This document shows positions 42,961 through 53,337 of a stretch of DNA of 64,000 nt, piece after piece. Location: positions 1,116,001-1,180,000 of the forward strand of contig NZ_FQWU01000001.1 in the NCBI RefSeq assembly GCF_900129765.1. The letters are read 5' to 3'. Under the pieces are notes generated by a model. The model did not search any database, was not told the origin of the DNA, and saw only the letters and a program-made list of their open reading frames with translations. The translations under genes were made by a program, and so were the position numbers. Position 1 is the stretch's first letter. Every line of letters begins with the position of its first letter. The DNA comes from Massilia sp. CF038 (GTDB lineage: Bacteria; Pseudomonadota; Gammaproteobacteria; Burkholderiales; Burkholderiaceae_D).

Positions 42961-45900
42961 GTCCGTCCACCCCCTTCATCCGGCGCCCGGTTGCCACGGC
43001 GCTGCTGATGCTGGCGATTGTGCTGGCGGGTCTGGTCGGGTTCAAGTTCCTGCCGCTGTCAGCGCTGCCGCAGGTCGATTTCCCAACCATTCAGGTGCAG
43101 ACCTTGTATCCGGGCGCCAGTCCGGAAGTCATGGCGCGCACTGTGACGGCTCCGTTGGAGCGGCGCTTCGGCCAGATGGCGGGCTTGAACCGCATGAGTT
43201 CAACCAGTGCGGCTGGCGTGTCCATCGTCACCTTGCAGTTCGGCCTGGGCCAGACGCTGGACGTGGCCGAACAGGAAGTGCAGGCGGCCATCAACGCGGG
43301 CGGCTCGCTGCTGCCAACCGATTTGCCGGCCCCGCCGGTGTACGCCAAGGTCAACCCGGCTGACGCCCCGGTGCTGACGCTGGCCATTACCTCGGATACG
43401 CTACCGCTGACCGAAGTACAAAATCTGGTCAACACACGCCTGGCGCTCAAAATCAGCCAGGTATCGGGCGTGGGGCTGGTGACCCTCAGTGGCGGGCAGC
43501 GGCCAGCGGTGCGCATTCAGGCAGATACCGGTGCGCTGGCTTCCTACGGTCTGGGACTGGACACCCTGCGCACTGCCATTTCCGGCGCCAATGCCAACAG
43601 CGCCAAGGGTAACTTTGACGGCCCCGCGCGTTCCTACGCCATCAATGCCAACGACCAGCTGATGACGGTGCCCGAATACGAAAACCTGATCGTCGCTTAC
43701 CGCAACGACGCGGCCGTGCGCCTGAAGGACGTGGCCAAAGTGGTCGACAGCGCGGAAAACGTCAAGCTGGGCGCCTGGGCCAATATGAAGCCCGCCATCA
43801 TCCTGAACGTGCAGCGCCAGCCCGGCGCCAACGTGATCGCCACAGTCGACGCCATCAAGAAGCAGCTGCCCGAACTGGCCGAAGGCTTGCCGGCCTCGGT
43901 CAAGCTCGATGTGCTGTCCGACCGTACCACCGGCATTCGCGCCTCTGTCATGCACGTGGAGATCGAGTTGCTGCTGGCGGTGGCGCTGGTGGTGCTGGTG
44001 ATTTTCGCTTTCCTGCACAGCATTCGCGCTACCGTGATTGCCAGCCTGGCCGTGCCCATCTCCCTGATCGGTACCTGTGGCGCCATGTACCTGCTGGGCT
44101 ACAGCTTGAATAACCTGAGCCTGATGGCGCTGACGATTGCAACCGGCTTCGTGGTCGACGATGCGATCGTCATGATCGAAAACATCGCGCGCTACATCGA
44201 AAAGGGCGAGAAGCCCATGGACGCTGCGCTCAAGGGCGCTAGCCAGATCGGCTTTACCATCATCTCGCTCACGGTCTCGCTGATTGCGGTGCTGATTCCG
44301 CTGCTGTTCATGGGCGACGTGGTGGGGCGCCTGTTCCGCGAGTTTGCGATCACGCTTTCGATCACGATCCTGATTTCCGCGGTGGTCTCGCTTACGCTCG
44401 TGCCGATGATGTCGGCACGCTGGCTGCGCAGCCACGAAGACGAGCACCCTGGCGCACTGGCACAGCGCACCCAGGCCTTCTTCGACCGGGTGATCGGCCA
44501 CTACGACCATGCGCTGGACTGGGTGCTGGCGCGCCAGGGCTTGACGCTGCTGGTCGCGCTGGCAACCCTGATCCTGACCGCGCTGCTGTATGTGTGGATT
44601 CCCAAAGGCTTGTTCCCGACCCAGGATACGGGCCAGCTGCAGGCGCGGGTGGAAATGCGGCAGGCGATTTCCTACGATCGCATGGCCGAACTGCAGCAGC
44701 AGGCTGCACGCGCCATCCTGGCCGATCCGGATGTCGCCTCCCTCAGCTCCAACGTGGGCGTGGACGCGGCCAACAACATGATGCTGCACACAGGCCGCAT
44801 GCTGATCAACCTGAAGGAAAAGCGTTCCGGCAGCCAGGAAGACACCATGAACCGGTTGCGCCGCCGCGTGGCCGATATTGCCGGCGTCACGCTCTACCTG
44901 CAGCCAACCCAGGATCTCACCATTGATGCGGAGTCCGGGCCAACCCAGTACCGCGTGTCAATCGAAGGGGCCGACAACGCCACCGTCACCGAATGGGCGC
45001 TCAAGCTGGTCAAGCAGCTGCAATCGGAAAAGCAGGTGCGCAACGTGGTCACCGATGCTGGTGCCGTGGGCGCGGCAGCCATGGTCAGCATCGACCGCGA
45101 CAGCGCCTCGCGCCTGTCCGTCACGGCGGCGTCGATTGACGATGCGCTCTACAGCGCTTATGGCCAGCGCATTGTCTCGACCATTTTCACCGAAACCAAC
45201 CAGTACCGCGTGATTCTGGAAGCGCAGCGCGACGAGGCCATGTCGGTGGCTGCGCTGGGCCAGCTGCCCCTGAAAACCGGTTCCGGCAAAACCACGCCGC
45301 TAGCCGCCGTGGCTCAGGTGGTGGAGCAGGACGCGCCGCTGCAAATTACGCACGTGGCGCAGTATCCGGCCACCACCATCGGCTTTGACACTGCGCCCGG
45401 TGTTGCCCTGGGCCAGTCGGTGGACGCCATTCGCGCTGCCGCCAAAGCCATTGGCATGCCCGCGTCCGTCAGCATGAGCTTCCTGGGCGCAGCCGGCGCC
45501 TACGAAAATTCGCTGTCAAATCAGCTGTGGCTGATTCTGGCCGCGGTGGTGTGCGTGTACATCGTGCTTGGCGTGCTGTACGAGAGCTACATTCATCCGC
45601 TCACGATTCTGTCGACGCTGCCTTCGGCCGGGGTAGGGGCCTTGCTGGCGCTGATGATCAGCGGCCAGGATCTGGGTGTAATCGGCATCATTGGCATCAT
45701 TCTCCTGATCGGCATCGTCAAGAAGAACGCGATCATGATGATCGACTTTGCCATCGAAGCGGAGCGCGAGCAGGGCATGGGCCCGCGCGAAGCCATTCAG
45801 CAAGCAGCGTTGCTGCGTTTCCGTCCGATTCTAATGACGACGCTGGCCGCCTTGTTTGCCGCCGTGCCGCTGATGCTCGGCTTTGGCGAAGGCGCCGAGT

Positions 45901-46055
45901 TGCGCCGTCCGCTCGGCCTGGCGATTTTTGGCGGCTTGATCGTCAGCCAGTTGCTGACCTTGTTCACAACACCCGTGATCTATCTGGGCTTTGACCGGCT
46001 GGCGCGGCGCTGGGGCCGACGCAGCGATGACGCGCCGCTCGGGGTGGCCAAGTGA
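42957..46055 (+). CDS. mdtB: RND multidrug efflux permease (MdtB-like)
   Basis: This 1032-residue RND pump has the 12-helix layout with two large periplasmic domains. Motifs include [20 protein letters not shown] at the start, and in helix 4 the proton-relay acids within [49 protein letters not shown] lies near the end. It is the first of two non-identical pumps, as in the heteromeric MdtB2C pump of E. coli. It overlaps mdtA and the next pump by four bases each. Confidence 0.93.
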   Translation: MSPSTPFIRRPVATALLMLAIVLAGLVGFKFLPLSALPQVDFPTIQVQTLYPGASPEVMARTVTAPLERRFGQMAGLNRMSSTSAAGVSIVTLQFGLGQTLDVAEQEVQAAINAGGSLLPTDLPAPPVYAKVNPADAPVLTLAITSDTLPLTEVQNLVNTRLALKISQVSGVGLVTLSGGQRPAVRIQADTGALASYGLGLDTLRTAISGANANSAKGNFDGPARSYAINANDQLMTVPEYENLIVAYRNDAAVRLKDVAKVVDSAENVKLGAWANMKPAIILNVQRQPGANVIATVDAIKKQLPELAEGLPASVKLDVLSDRTTGIRASVMHVEIELLLAVALVVLVIFAFLHSIRATVIASLAVPISLIGTCGAMYLLGYSLNNLSLMALTIATGFVVDDAIVMIENIARYIEKGEKPMDAALKGASQIGFTIISLTVSLIAVLIPLLFMGDVVGRLFREFAITLSITILISAVVSLTLVPMMSARWLRSHEDEHPGALAQRTQAFFDRVIGHYDHALDWVLARQGLTLLVALATLILTALLYVWIPKGLFPTQDTGQLQARVEMRQAISYDRMAELQQQAARAILADPDVASLSSNVGVDAANNMMLHTGRMLINLKEKRSGSQEDTMNRLRRRVADIAGVTLYLQPTQDLTIDAESGPTQYRVSIEGADNATVTEWALKLVKQLQSEKQVRNVVTDAGAVGAAAMVSIDRDSASRLSVTAASIDDALYSAYGQRIVSTIFTETNQYRVILEAQRDEAMSVAALGQLPLKTGSGKTTPLAAVAQVVEQDAPLQITHVAQYPATTIGFDTAPGVALGQSVDAIRAAAKAIGMPASVSMSFLGAAGAYENSLSNQLWLILAAVVCVYIVLGVLYESYIHPLTILSTLPSAGVGALLALMISGQDLGVIGIIGIILLIGIVKKNAIMMIDFAIEAEREQGMGPREAIQQAALLRFRPILMTTLAALFAAVPLMLGFGEGAELRRPLGLAIFGGLIVSQLLTLFTTPVIYLGFDRLARRWGRRSDDAPLGVAK

Positions 46056-49000
46056 ATCTGTCCGAACCCTTTGTCCGGCGCCCGATCGCCACCGTGCTGC
46101 TGACCTTGGGCATTGCCCTCGCTGGCATTGGTGCCTTTTTCGTGCTGCCGGTATCGCCCCTGCCGCAGGTGGATTTTCCGACCATCTCGGTAAGCGCCTC
46201 GCTGCCTGGCGCCAGCCCGGACACCATGGCCACCAGCGTGGCCACGCCGCTGGAGCGGCGCCTGGGCGTCATTTCGGGTGTCAATGAAATGACCTCGAAT
46301 AGCGGCAGCGGCTCGACCCGGGTCAGCCTGCAGTTCGATTTGAACCGCAAGATCGACTCGGCCGCACGCGAAGTGCAGGCCGCCATCAGCGCCGCCCGCA
46401 GCGACTTGCCGGCCACGCTCAAGAGCAATCCGACCTACCGCAAGGCCAATCCTTCGGACGCGCCTATCATCATTCTGGCGCTGACGTCGCCCACCAAGTC
46501 GCCCGGCCAGATTTACGAATCGGTGTCCAACCTGGTGCAGCAGAAGCTGGCCCAGGTCAAGGGCGTGGGCGACGTGGAAATTGGCGGCGGCTCGCTCCCC
46601 GCGGTCCGGATCGAGCTGCTGCCATATGCGCTGAACCGCTATGGCGTGTCGACCGAAGATGTACGCGCGGCGATTCAGGCCACCAACGCCAACCGTCCCA
46701 AGGGTGCGATCGAAGGCAATGGGATGCGTCTGCAAATTTACTCGCAGGCGGCAGGCACCAGCGCCGGGCGCAGCGCAGCTGATTATCGCGGGCTGATTGT
46801 CGCCTGGCGCAACGGCGCCGGCGTGCGCCTGGACGACGTGGCCGAAGTGATTGACGGCGTCGAAAACATCAATACCCTGGGCTTGTTCAACGGCGCCCCC
46901 GCGATTGTGGTACTGGTCACGCGCCAGCCCGGTGCCAACGTGATCGAAACGGTGGACGGCGTGCGCGCGCTGATTCCTTCACTGCAGGCGCAACTGCCCA
47001 AGGATATCAAGCTGGAAGTGGCTTCCGACAGCACCAATTCAATCCGCTCTTCGCTGCACGAAATCGAGTTCACGCTGATGATCTCGATCCTGCTGGTGGT
47101 GCTGGTGGTCAGCGTGTTCCTGCGCAGTGTGCGCGCGACCATCATTCCCACCGTGGCCACGGTGGTGTCGCTGCTGGGGACCTTCGGCGTCATGTACATG
47201 CTGGGCTTTAGCCTGAACAACCTGTCGCTCATGGCGCTCACGGTGGCCACCGGCTTTGTGGTGGACGACGCCATCGTGGTACTCGAAAACACCGCCCGCC
47301 ACATCGAGCAGGGAATGGACCGCATGCAGGCCGCCCTGCTGGGCGCGCGCGAAGTGGGCTTTACGGTGCTGTCGATCAGTCTGTCGCTGGTGGCAGTGTT
47401 CATCCCGCTGCTGTTCATGGGCGGCCAGGTGGGCCGCCTGTTCCGCGAATTTGCGGTCACGCTGTCGGCGGCGGTCATGATCTCGCTGGTCATTTCGCTG
47501 ACCACCACGCCCATGATGTGCGCCTGGCTGCTGAAACCCGGCACCACGCCCGAGCGCGCACCGGGCCGCCTGTCGCGCTGGGCCGAGCGGGGCTTTGACT
47601 GGATCCACAAAACCTATGAACATTCGCTGGACTGGGCGCTGGGCAGTGTGGCCCTGGTCATGGTGATTTTCTTCTTTGTGATCGGCCTGAATGTGTACCT
47701 GTTTGCCGCCGCGCCCAAGGGCTTCTTCCCGCAGCAGGATACGGGCCAGATCAATGGCGGCATCCGCGCCGACCAGAGCATCTCGTTCCAGGCCATGCAG
47801 GAAAAGCTCAAGCAACTGGTCGACATCATCCGCGCCGATCCCGCCGTGGCCACGGTGGTGGGCTTTACCGGCGGTTCGCGCGCCGGTGGCGGTTTCATGT
47901 TCATCAATCTGAAACCGGTAGCGGACCGCGACGTGGGCGGGCAGGCGGTGATTGCCCGTCTGCGCCCGCAACTGGCCCAGGTGACGGGCGTGTCCATGTT
48001 CCTGAACCCGGTGCAGGACTTGCGTATGGGCGGACGCCAGTCCAATTCCACCTATCAGTACACCCTGAAAAGCGACAAGCGCGAAGACCTCAAACTGTGG
48101 GCCGGCAAGCTGGCTGACGCCATGAAGCGCCAGGCACCGCTGGTTGATGTGGACACCGATCAGGCTGAAAACGGGGTCGAGATGTTCGTCCAGATTGACA
48201 AAGACAGTGCGGCCAGGCTGGGCATCAACCCGCGCGACGTTGACAATGCCTTGTACAACGCCTTCGGCCAGCGCCAGGTGGCCACCATCTACGATGAGCT
48301 CAATCAGTACAGCATCATCATGGGCGTGGCCAAGCGCTACTCGCAAACGCCGCAGGCGCTGTCGGACGTGTACGTGCCGTCTAGGGCCACCACCCAGGCC
48401 GCGCCGGCCAATCTGACGGCCGCGCGCGATCCGTCCAGCGGCCAGGCCCTGTCCGGCACGGCCACCACCATGGTGCCGCTGTCGGCGATTGCCCGCTTTG
48501 CCGAAAGCGCGACGCCAACCTCGGTCAATCACCAGGATGGCGAGCTGGCGACGACGATTTCGTTCAACCTGGCCGAAGGCAGCAACCTGGCCGACGGCAA
48601 GGCTGCTGTCAAACAGGCCGAAGCCGATATCGCGATGCCCACCAATGTGCGCGGCAGCTTCCAGGGCACGGCGCGTGCGGCGGAAGAGTCGAACAAGGAG
48701 CAGCCGCTGCTCATTCTCGCTGCCATCGTGGTCATCTACATTGTGCTTGGCGTGCTGTATGAAAGCCTGGTGCATCCGATTACGGTGTTGTCGACCTTGC
48801 CTTCGGCAGGAGTGGGTGCGGTGCTGGCGCTGCTGCTGTTTAAGATGGACTTCTCGATCATTGCCTTGATCGGGGTCTTCCTGCTAATCGGGATCGTCAA
48901 GAAAAACGCAATTCTGATCATCGACTTTGCACTTGAAGCTGAACGCACGCGCGGCCTGACCGCGCTGGAAGCAGTGCGCGAGGCTTGCCTGCTGCGCTTC

Positions 49001-49246
49001 CGGCCGATCCTGATGACCACCCTGGCCGCCGCGCTGGGTGCCTTGCCGCTGGCGATCGGCTTTGGCGAAGGCTCCGAGCTGCGCCGCCCGCTGGGCGTGG
49101 CCATCATTGGTGGCCTGATCGCCAGCCAGCTGCTCACCCTTCTGACCACGCCGGTGGTGTATGTGGTGATGGACAAGCTGCGCCGCCGCGGACCGGCCGA
49201 ACGCGAACTTGGTCACCACAGCGACCATGCGGTATCACCCAGTTAA
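46052..49246 (+). CDS. mdtC: RND multidrug efflux permease (MdtC-like)
   Basis: The 1064-residue RND permease pairs with the preceding MdtB-like pump. It starts [39 protein letters not shown], has [22 protein letters not shown] in helix 4 and [30 protein letters not shown] at the end. It has an extra stretch of about 25 residues in a periplasmic loop (around [23 protein letters not shown]), not obvious in the MdtB partner. The two pumps share overall architecture, consistent with an old duplication. Confidence 0.93.
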   Translation: MNLSEPFVRRPIATVLLTLGIALAGIGAFFVLPVSPLPQVDFPTISVSASLPGASPDTMATSVATPLERRLGVISGVNEMTSNSGSGSTRVSLQFDLNRKIDSAAREVQAAISAARSDLPATLKSNPTYRKANPSDAPIIILALTSPTKSPGQIYESVSNLVQQKLAQVKGVGDVEIGGGSLPAVRIELLPYALNRYGVSTEDVRAAIQATNANRPKGAIEGNGMRLQIYSQAAGTSAGRSAADYRGLIVAWRNGAGVRLDDVAEVIDGVENINTLGLFNGAPAIVVLVTRQPGANVIETVDGVRALIPSLQAQLPKDIKLEVASDSTNSIRSSLHEIEFTLMISILLVVLVVSVFLRSVRATIIPTVATVVSLLGTFGVMYMLGFSLNNLSLMALTVATGFVVDDAIVVLENTARHIEQGMDRMQAALLGAREVGFTVLSISLSLVAVFIPLLFMGGQVGRLFREFAVTLSAAVMISLVISLTTTPMMCAWLLKPGTTPERAPGRLSRWAERGFDWIHKTYEHSLDWALGSVALVMVIFFFVIGLNVYLFAAAPKGFFPQQDTGQINGGIRADQSISFQAMQEKLKQLVDIIRADPAVATVVGFTGGSRAGGGFMFINLKPVADRDVGGQAVIARLRPQLAQVTGVSMFLNPVQDLRMGGRQSNSTYQYTLKSDKREDLKLWAGKLADAMKRQAPLVDVDTDQAENGVEMFVQIDKDSAARLGINPRDVDNALYNAFGQRQVATIYDELNQYSIIMGVAKRYSQTPQALSDVYVPSRATTQAAPANLTAARDPSSGQALSGTATTMVPLSAIARFAESATPTSVNHQDGELATTISFNLAEGSNLADGKAAVKQAEADIAMPTNVRGSFQGTARAAEESNKEQPLLILAAIVVIYIVLGVLYESLVHPITVLSTLPSAGVGAVLALLLFKMDFSIIALIGVFLLIGIVKKNAILIIDFALEAERTRGLTALEAVREACLLRFRPILMTTLAAALGALPLAIGFGEGSELRRPLGVAIIGGLIASQLLTLLTTPVVYVVMDKLRRRGPAERELGHHSDHAVSPS

Positions 49247-49259
49247 CCCGAAAGCTGAC

Positions 49260-50645
49260 ATGCGTATTCTGACACTGACCCCATTGCTGGCTGCCCTCGT
49301 CGTTTCGGGCTGCGCCGTTGGTCCCACCTACCAGGTACCGGCCACACCCGAACCTGTCGCCTTCAAAGAGGCCGCTGGGTGGGTCGCTGCGGCCCCCGCC
49401 GATACACTCGAACACGGCCCGTGGTGGACCTTGTTTAACGATCCCTTGCTCAATCAACTGGTCGAGCAAGTCGAGGTATCGAACCAGAACGTGGCTGCCG
49501 CCGTCGCCTCCTACGCTCAGGCGCGCGCCCTGGTGCAGGAGCAGCGCGCCTCGCTGTTCCCCAGCGTGGGATTGAATGCCAGCGGGGAGCGCTCCGGCGG
49601 GCGCAATGCCGATGCCGAAACCAGTTATCGCGCCAATATCGGCGCCAGCTGGGAACCGGATATCTGGGGCCGCCTGCGCGCAGGCGTCAGTAGTGCGGGG
49701 GCCAGTGCTGCGGCCAGCCAGGCCGATCTGGCGGCGGCGCGCCTGTCCGCCCAGGGCGAGCTGGCCGTCAATTACTTCTCGCTGCGCGAGGCAGATGCCG
49801 CCCGCGCCTTGCTGGCCACCACCATCGAGGGTTACGAGCGGGTGCAGCAAATTACCCGCAACCGTTTTGACGCCGGCATTGCGGGCAAGTCTGATGTGCT
49901 GCAAGCTGAAACCCAGCTGGCCAACGCCCGGGTCGACGAGCTGAGCCTGGTGCGCCAGCGCGCCCAGCTTGAGCATGCCATTGCCGTCTTGATCGGCAAG
50001 GCGCCAGCCGATTTTGCGCTGGCCCCCGCTCAATGGCGGGCCGATGTGCCCGACATTCCTGTCGGTGTACCGTCGGTATTGCTGCAGCGCCGGCCCGATA
50101 TCGCTTCCGCGGAGCGGCGCGTGGCAGCGGCCAATGCGCAAATCGGTATTGCGCGCTCAGCCTATTATCCCAACATCGGTCTGTCCGGTTCGGTGGGGAC
50201 GGGCGGCAGACGCGTGAGCGACTTGTTCAGCGCCTCCAACTTGCTGTGGTCGCTGGGCACCAGCGTGGCGCAGTCGCTGTTCAATGCCGGCGCCACCCGC
50301 GCTAACGTCGCGGGAGCCGAGGCCCAGCACCAGGCCGCCGTGGCGCGCTACCGTCAGACTGTACTGACGGCCTTCGGCGATGTCGAAAACCAGCTGAGCG
50401 CAACACGCACGCTGGCGCAGCAGCAAGCCTTGCGCCAGCAAGCGTCATTGGCCGCAGACCAGGCGGAAGCGCAAATGCTCAACCGCTACAAGGCGGGGCA
50501 GGTCAGTTACACCGAAGTGGTGCAGGCCCAGGCCACGGCGCTGTCGGCACGGCGCGCGCTGGTGCAGTTGCAGGCGGACCGGCAGACCACCGCGGTCGCT
50601 TTGATTCAATCGTTAGGCGGAGGATGGCAAGCTTCAGTAAAATAG
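49260..50645 (+). CDS. outer membrane efflux lipoprotein, NodT/OprM-like
   Basis: The 461-residue protein starts with a lipoprotein signal ending in the lipobox VVSGC (Cys at about 19). Two repeats of the TolC/OEP fold follow (NPLLNQLVEQVEVSNQNVAAAVASYAQAR and IGIARSAYYPNIGLSGSVG). It should be the trimeric exit duct for the MdtABC pump encoded just upstream. I chose the ATG at 49260 because the signal peptide then starts cleanly. It lies 13 bases after mdtC, within one operon. Confidence 0.92.
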   Translation: MRILTLTPLLAALVVSGCAVGPTYQVPATPEPVAFKEAAGWVAAAPADTLEHGPWWTLFNDPLLNQLVEQVEVSNQNVAAAVASYAQARALVQEQRASLFPSVGLNASGERSGGRNADAETSYRANIGASWEPDIWGRLRAGVSSAGASAAASQADLAAARLSAQGELAVNYFSLREADAARALLATTIEGYERVQQITRNRFDAGIAGKSDVLQAETQLANARVDELSLVRQRAQLEHAIAVLIGKAPADFALAPAQWRADVPDIPVGVPSVLLQRRPDIASAERRVAAANAQIGIARSAYYPNIGLSGSVGTGGRRVSDLFSASNLLWSLGTSVAQSLFNAGATRANVAGAEAQHQAAVARYRQTVLTAFGDVENQLSATRTLAQQQALRQQASLAADQAEAQMLNRYKAGQVSYTEVVQAQATALSARRALVQLQADRQTTAVALIQSLGGGWQASVK

Positions 50646-50652
50646 CGTCACC

Positions 50653-51165
50653 ATGACCAAAAAATCCCCGACCCCCGCTTCCGTCCCCCTCGATCCGGTC
50701 CCTTTCGAGGTGCGCCGGTCCGCCATCCACGGCAACGGCGTGTTTGCCAACCGGCATATCAATGCAGGTGACTGCATCACCGAATACCTGGGCGAACACA
50801 TCACGTCCGACGAGTCCGCCATTCGGGCGGAGCAGGGCGGCGGTCCGGTCAACCACACCTTCTTCTTTTCTCTGGCCGACGGCAATGTGATCGACGGTGG
50901 CAGCGGCGGCAACGACGCCCGCTTCATCAACCACGCCTGCGAGCCGAACTGCGAAGCCTACGAGGAAGAGGGCCGCGTTTTCATCTATGCGCTGCAAGAT
51001 ATCGAGGCGGGCGAAGAGCTCAATTACAACTACGCCCTCATTTACGAAGAGCGCCACACGCCAGCCGTTAAAAAACTGTTTGAATGCCGCTGCGGCGCGC
51101 CTTCCTGCACCGGCACCATGCTGGCGCCGAAAAAGCGCAAGTCGCGCGCCGCGGCCAAGGGCTGA
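50653..51165 (+). CDS. SET-domain protein, lysine methyltransferase-like
   Basis: This 170-residue protein consists of a nearly minimal SET domain: RRSAIHGNGVFANRHINAGDCITEYLGE, the catalytic NH motif in RFINHACEPNCEA (90-102), and ELNYNYALIY. It ends in a post-SET cysteine cluster (FECRCGAPSCTG, C145/C147/C152). The tail is basic (KKRKSRAAAKG). SET proteins methylate lysines using S-adenosylmethionine, and bacterial targets include histone-like or ribosomal proteins. It follows the efflux operon by seven bases but is probably unrelated in function. Confidence 0.88.
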   Translation: MTKKSPTPASVPLDPVPFEVRRSAIHGNGVFANRHINAGDCITEYLGEHITSDESAIRAEQGGGPVNHTFFFSLADGNVIDGGSGGNDARFINHACEPNCEAYEEEGRVFIYALQDIEAGEELNYNYALIYEERHTPAVKKLFECRCGAPSCTGTMLAPKKRKSRAAAKG

Positions 51166-51966
51166 TCAGCGCGCGTTCTCGGCGCCGGCCTGCTGCACCA
51201 GCTTGCCGTAGTCGCGGCTGTTGCGTGCTTCTTCCACGGCCTTGCCGATGCGCTGTGCCAGAGCCGGGTTCGCTCGCACGAGCCGTTGGGAAAGAATGAG
51301 GAAGTAGGGCTTTTCCAGCAAGGGCTTGGGCAGCATCTCCAGCTCAGCGGCAAACGGGCCGGCCATCATGCCCGCTGCTTCACTGTCGAACACCGCCGCG
51401 CCTGCCAGGCGGCCGGTAATGAGCTTGCGCGCCACGCTGTCGCTGCTGTCCTTGCTCTCGTCAACCGGGACCTGTTGCGCACGCAGCATGTCACCCACCG
51501 AGTAGCCGAGCTGAAAGCCGATCTTGCCATCGACATGGTCAAAGCGCGTGCCGTCCCAGTCGATGTTGCTGCCTTTTTTGCGCATCAGGTAATAGCGCGC
51601 CATGTGCATGCGCTGTTGCGGATCGGGCTGCCCGACTCCCGGAAAGACGCCGAAGGCCAGCCGGTCCGGACTGAAACTGACGCTGAAGGCGCCGTCCACC
51701 TCGTTTGCCTGCAACTTGGCCAGGCAACGTTTCCATGGCAGGGGCACATAGCGAAACTTCAGGCCCACGCTCGTTTCCACCCGCTTGAGAAGGTCGAAGT
51801 TCAGGCCGTGCAAGTCCAGACTGCGCCAGGGCAGCACTTCACGGTTTTCGAAGCACAGCGTCAGCTTGTCGGCGGCCTGCGCCGGTGCCAACGGCGCCAG
51901 AGCCAGACTGGCGACCAGAACATGTCCGCCTGCGAAGCGGGATAACAGGGCCTTGAAGCGTGCCAT
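51166..51966 (-). CDS. periplasmic amino-acid-type solute-binding protein
   Basis: The 266-residue protein has a signal peptide (about 1-31) and the family-3 extracellular solute-binding fold: DKLTLCFENREVLPWRS, LLKRVETSVGLKFRYVPLPWKRCLAKLQANEVDGAFSVSFSPDR. No permease or ATPase of the amino-acid type is nearby, so it may serve as a sensor partner rather than an importer. I chose the ATG at 51966 because TGGAGGAACTCGA precedes it. It is the last gene after the sigma-54 kinase, 30 bases downstream. Confidence 0.82.
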   Translation of the reverse strand: MARFKALLSRFAGGHVLVASLALAPLAPAQAADKLTLCFENREVLPWRSLDLHGLNFDLLKRVETSVGLKFRYVPLPWKRCLAKLQANEVDGAFSVSFSPDRLAFGVFPGVGQPDPQQRMHMARYYLMRKKGSNIDWDGTRFDHVDGKIGFQLGYSVGDMLRAQQVPVDESKDSSDSVARKLITGRLAGAAVFDSEAAGMMAGPFAAELEMLPKPLLEKPYFLILSQRLVRANPALAQRIGKAVEEARNSRDYGKLVQQAGAENAR

Positions 51967-51996
51967 TCGAGTTCCTCCATGCAACTTGCGAAGAGT

Positions 51997-53337
51997 CTAC
52001 ACTCGTTTTGTCCCCGTGAAAAAGATTTCGAATTGTGTTTCGCCCGCGCCCGTCGCAGCCAGGCGGTAAGGAAATGCATGCCGCATCAACACCTCGCGCA
52101 CGAACATCAGGCCGATGCCCTGGCCGCCCTTTTTTGTGCTGACAAAAGGGGTGAACAACTGGCGCGCCGGTAGTTCGCCCAGGCGGTTGCCGGAGTCGGT
52201 GATTGCCAGCCGGACCTGGTCGCCTTGCCGGGCCAGCGAAAAGTGAATGTACCCGCCTGCGGCACCCTCGGCCTGGCTCGCTTCCACCGCCTCGACCGCG
52301 TTCTTCACGATGTTGAGCAAGGCTTGCTCCATCAAGTGGCTGTCAAAGCGCTGCAGGGGCACCTCGTCGCGCTGTTGCCAGGCAATCTCAATGCCAAGGC
52401 GCTTGCATTGCTCGCGGTTGAGCCAGAGGATGTCGTCCATCATCGCGGCCACCGATGCGGGCCGCAATTCCGGCTGCGGCATCTTGATCACGCGCGTGAA
52501 TCGTTCGATAAATTCACCCAGGCTGATGTTGCGCCGCTTGACTGCCACAATGGCCGTGCTGAAGTCGGCACCGTCGCGTTCGGTAAGCTGGGATTGGTAA
52601 AACAGCAGCGAGTCCAGCACCGAGCCGGTTGCCGCCACGGTATTGTTGACTTCATGCGCCAGCACGCGGATCAGCTTGTCGTAGGTGGCGCGCTCGGAGC
52701 TTTCCAGTTCCGCCGTCAGTTCGTCCACCAGCAGGAAGTGGCGAGCAAAGCCGCGGTCATGGAATTGCCCACGCTGGGCCCGGTAGCGGCGGCCTTCGCC
52801 GTCGGTCAGCAGTCTGCTTTCGCCCAGCGGCAACGCGTTTAGCTGGGGCAGCAGACCGGCATTGCCCCAATGGCTGAGTGGTTTGCCCCTGGCATCCACC
52901 AGGCCCAGCAGCGCATGGGCGCTGGCATTCATCAGGCTGATGTGGCCGTCGTAGTCGAACACGACCACAGCGCTGGGCGTGGCTTCCAGCAAGCTGTCCA
53001 AAAAGCCGCGCTGCTCGCCCAGGGCCAGACGTTCCTGGTACAGCGTCGAGAGCATGGTATTGAACAGACGAACCAGTTCGTCCAGTTCAGGCAACTTGGA
53101 ATCGACCAGACGCGCCGCATAGTCCTCGTCTTCCAGCAAGTCGCGAAAGCGCGCCGTATATTCCAGCGGCCGCAGCGCGCCGCGCACAAGAAAGATACCG
53201 CACGCCAGGCTCGCCAGCAAGGCCAGTTCGATGCCGAGGAACAGTGCAAAGTTTTGGCGAAACAGATAAATCGTCACACCAAACAAGGCCAGGTGCAGCG
53301 CCACCAGATAGGCGCCAAGGCGCCAGCGCAGCGTCAT
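51997..53337 (-). CDS. sensor histidine kinase of the sigma-54 two-component system
   Basis: The 446-residue kinase has two N-terminal membrane helices with almost no periplasmic loop between them. A HAMP-like linker follows, then a PAS-like domain (about 110-205) and HisKA with H228 in RVLAHEVNNTVAATGSVLDSL. The ATPase domain shows QALLNIVKNAVEAVE and GGQGIGLMFVREVLMRH. The near absence of a periplasmic domain suggests sensing in or at the membrane. Its start overlaps the response regulator stop by four bases. Confidence 0.93.
   Translation of the reverse strand: MTLRWRLGAYLVALHLALFGVTIYLFRQNFALFLGIELALLASLACGIFLVRGALRPLEYTARFRDLLEDEDYAARLVDSKLPELDELVRLFNTMLSTLYQERLALGEQRGFLDSLLEATPSAVVVFDYDGHISLMNASAHALLGLVDARGKPLSHWGNAGLLPQLNALPLGESRLLTDGEGRRYRAQRGQFHDRGFARHFLLVDELTAELESSERATYDKLIRVLAHEVNNTVAATGSVLDSLLFYQSQLTERDGADFSTAIVAVKRRNISLGEFIERFTRVIKMPQPELRPASVAAMMDDILWLNREQCKRLGIEIAWQQRDEVPLQRFDSHLMEQALLNIVKNAVEAVEASQAEGAAGGYIHFSLARQGDQVRLAITDSGNRLGELPARQLFTPFVSTKKGGQGIGLMFVREVLMRHAFPYRLAATGAGETQFEIFFTGTKRV

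Noticed and set aside
42957-49246. Possible recent gene duplication of the two RND permeases.
   Set aside because: The two proteins differ throughout and correspond to MdtB and MdtC, so this is the ordinary two-pump arrangement.
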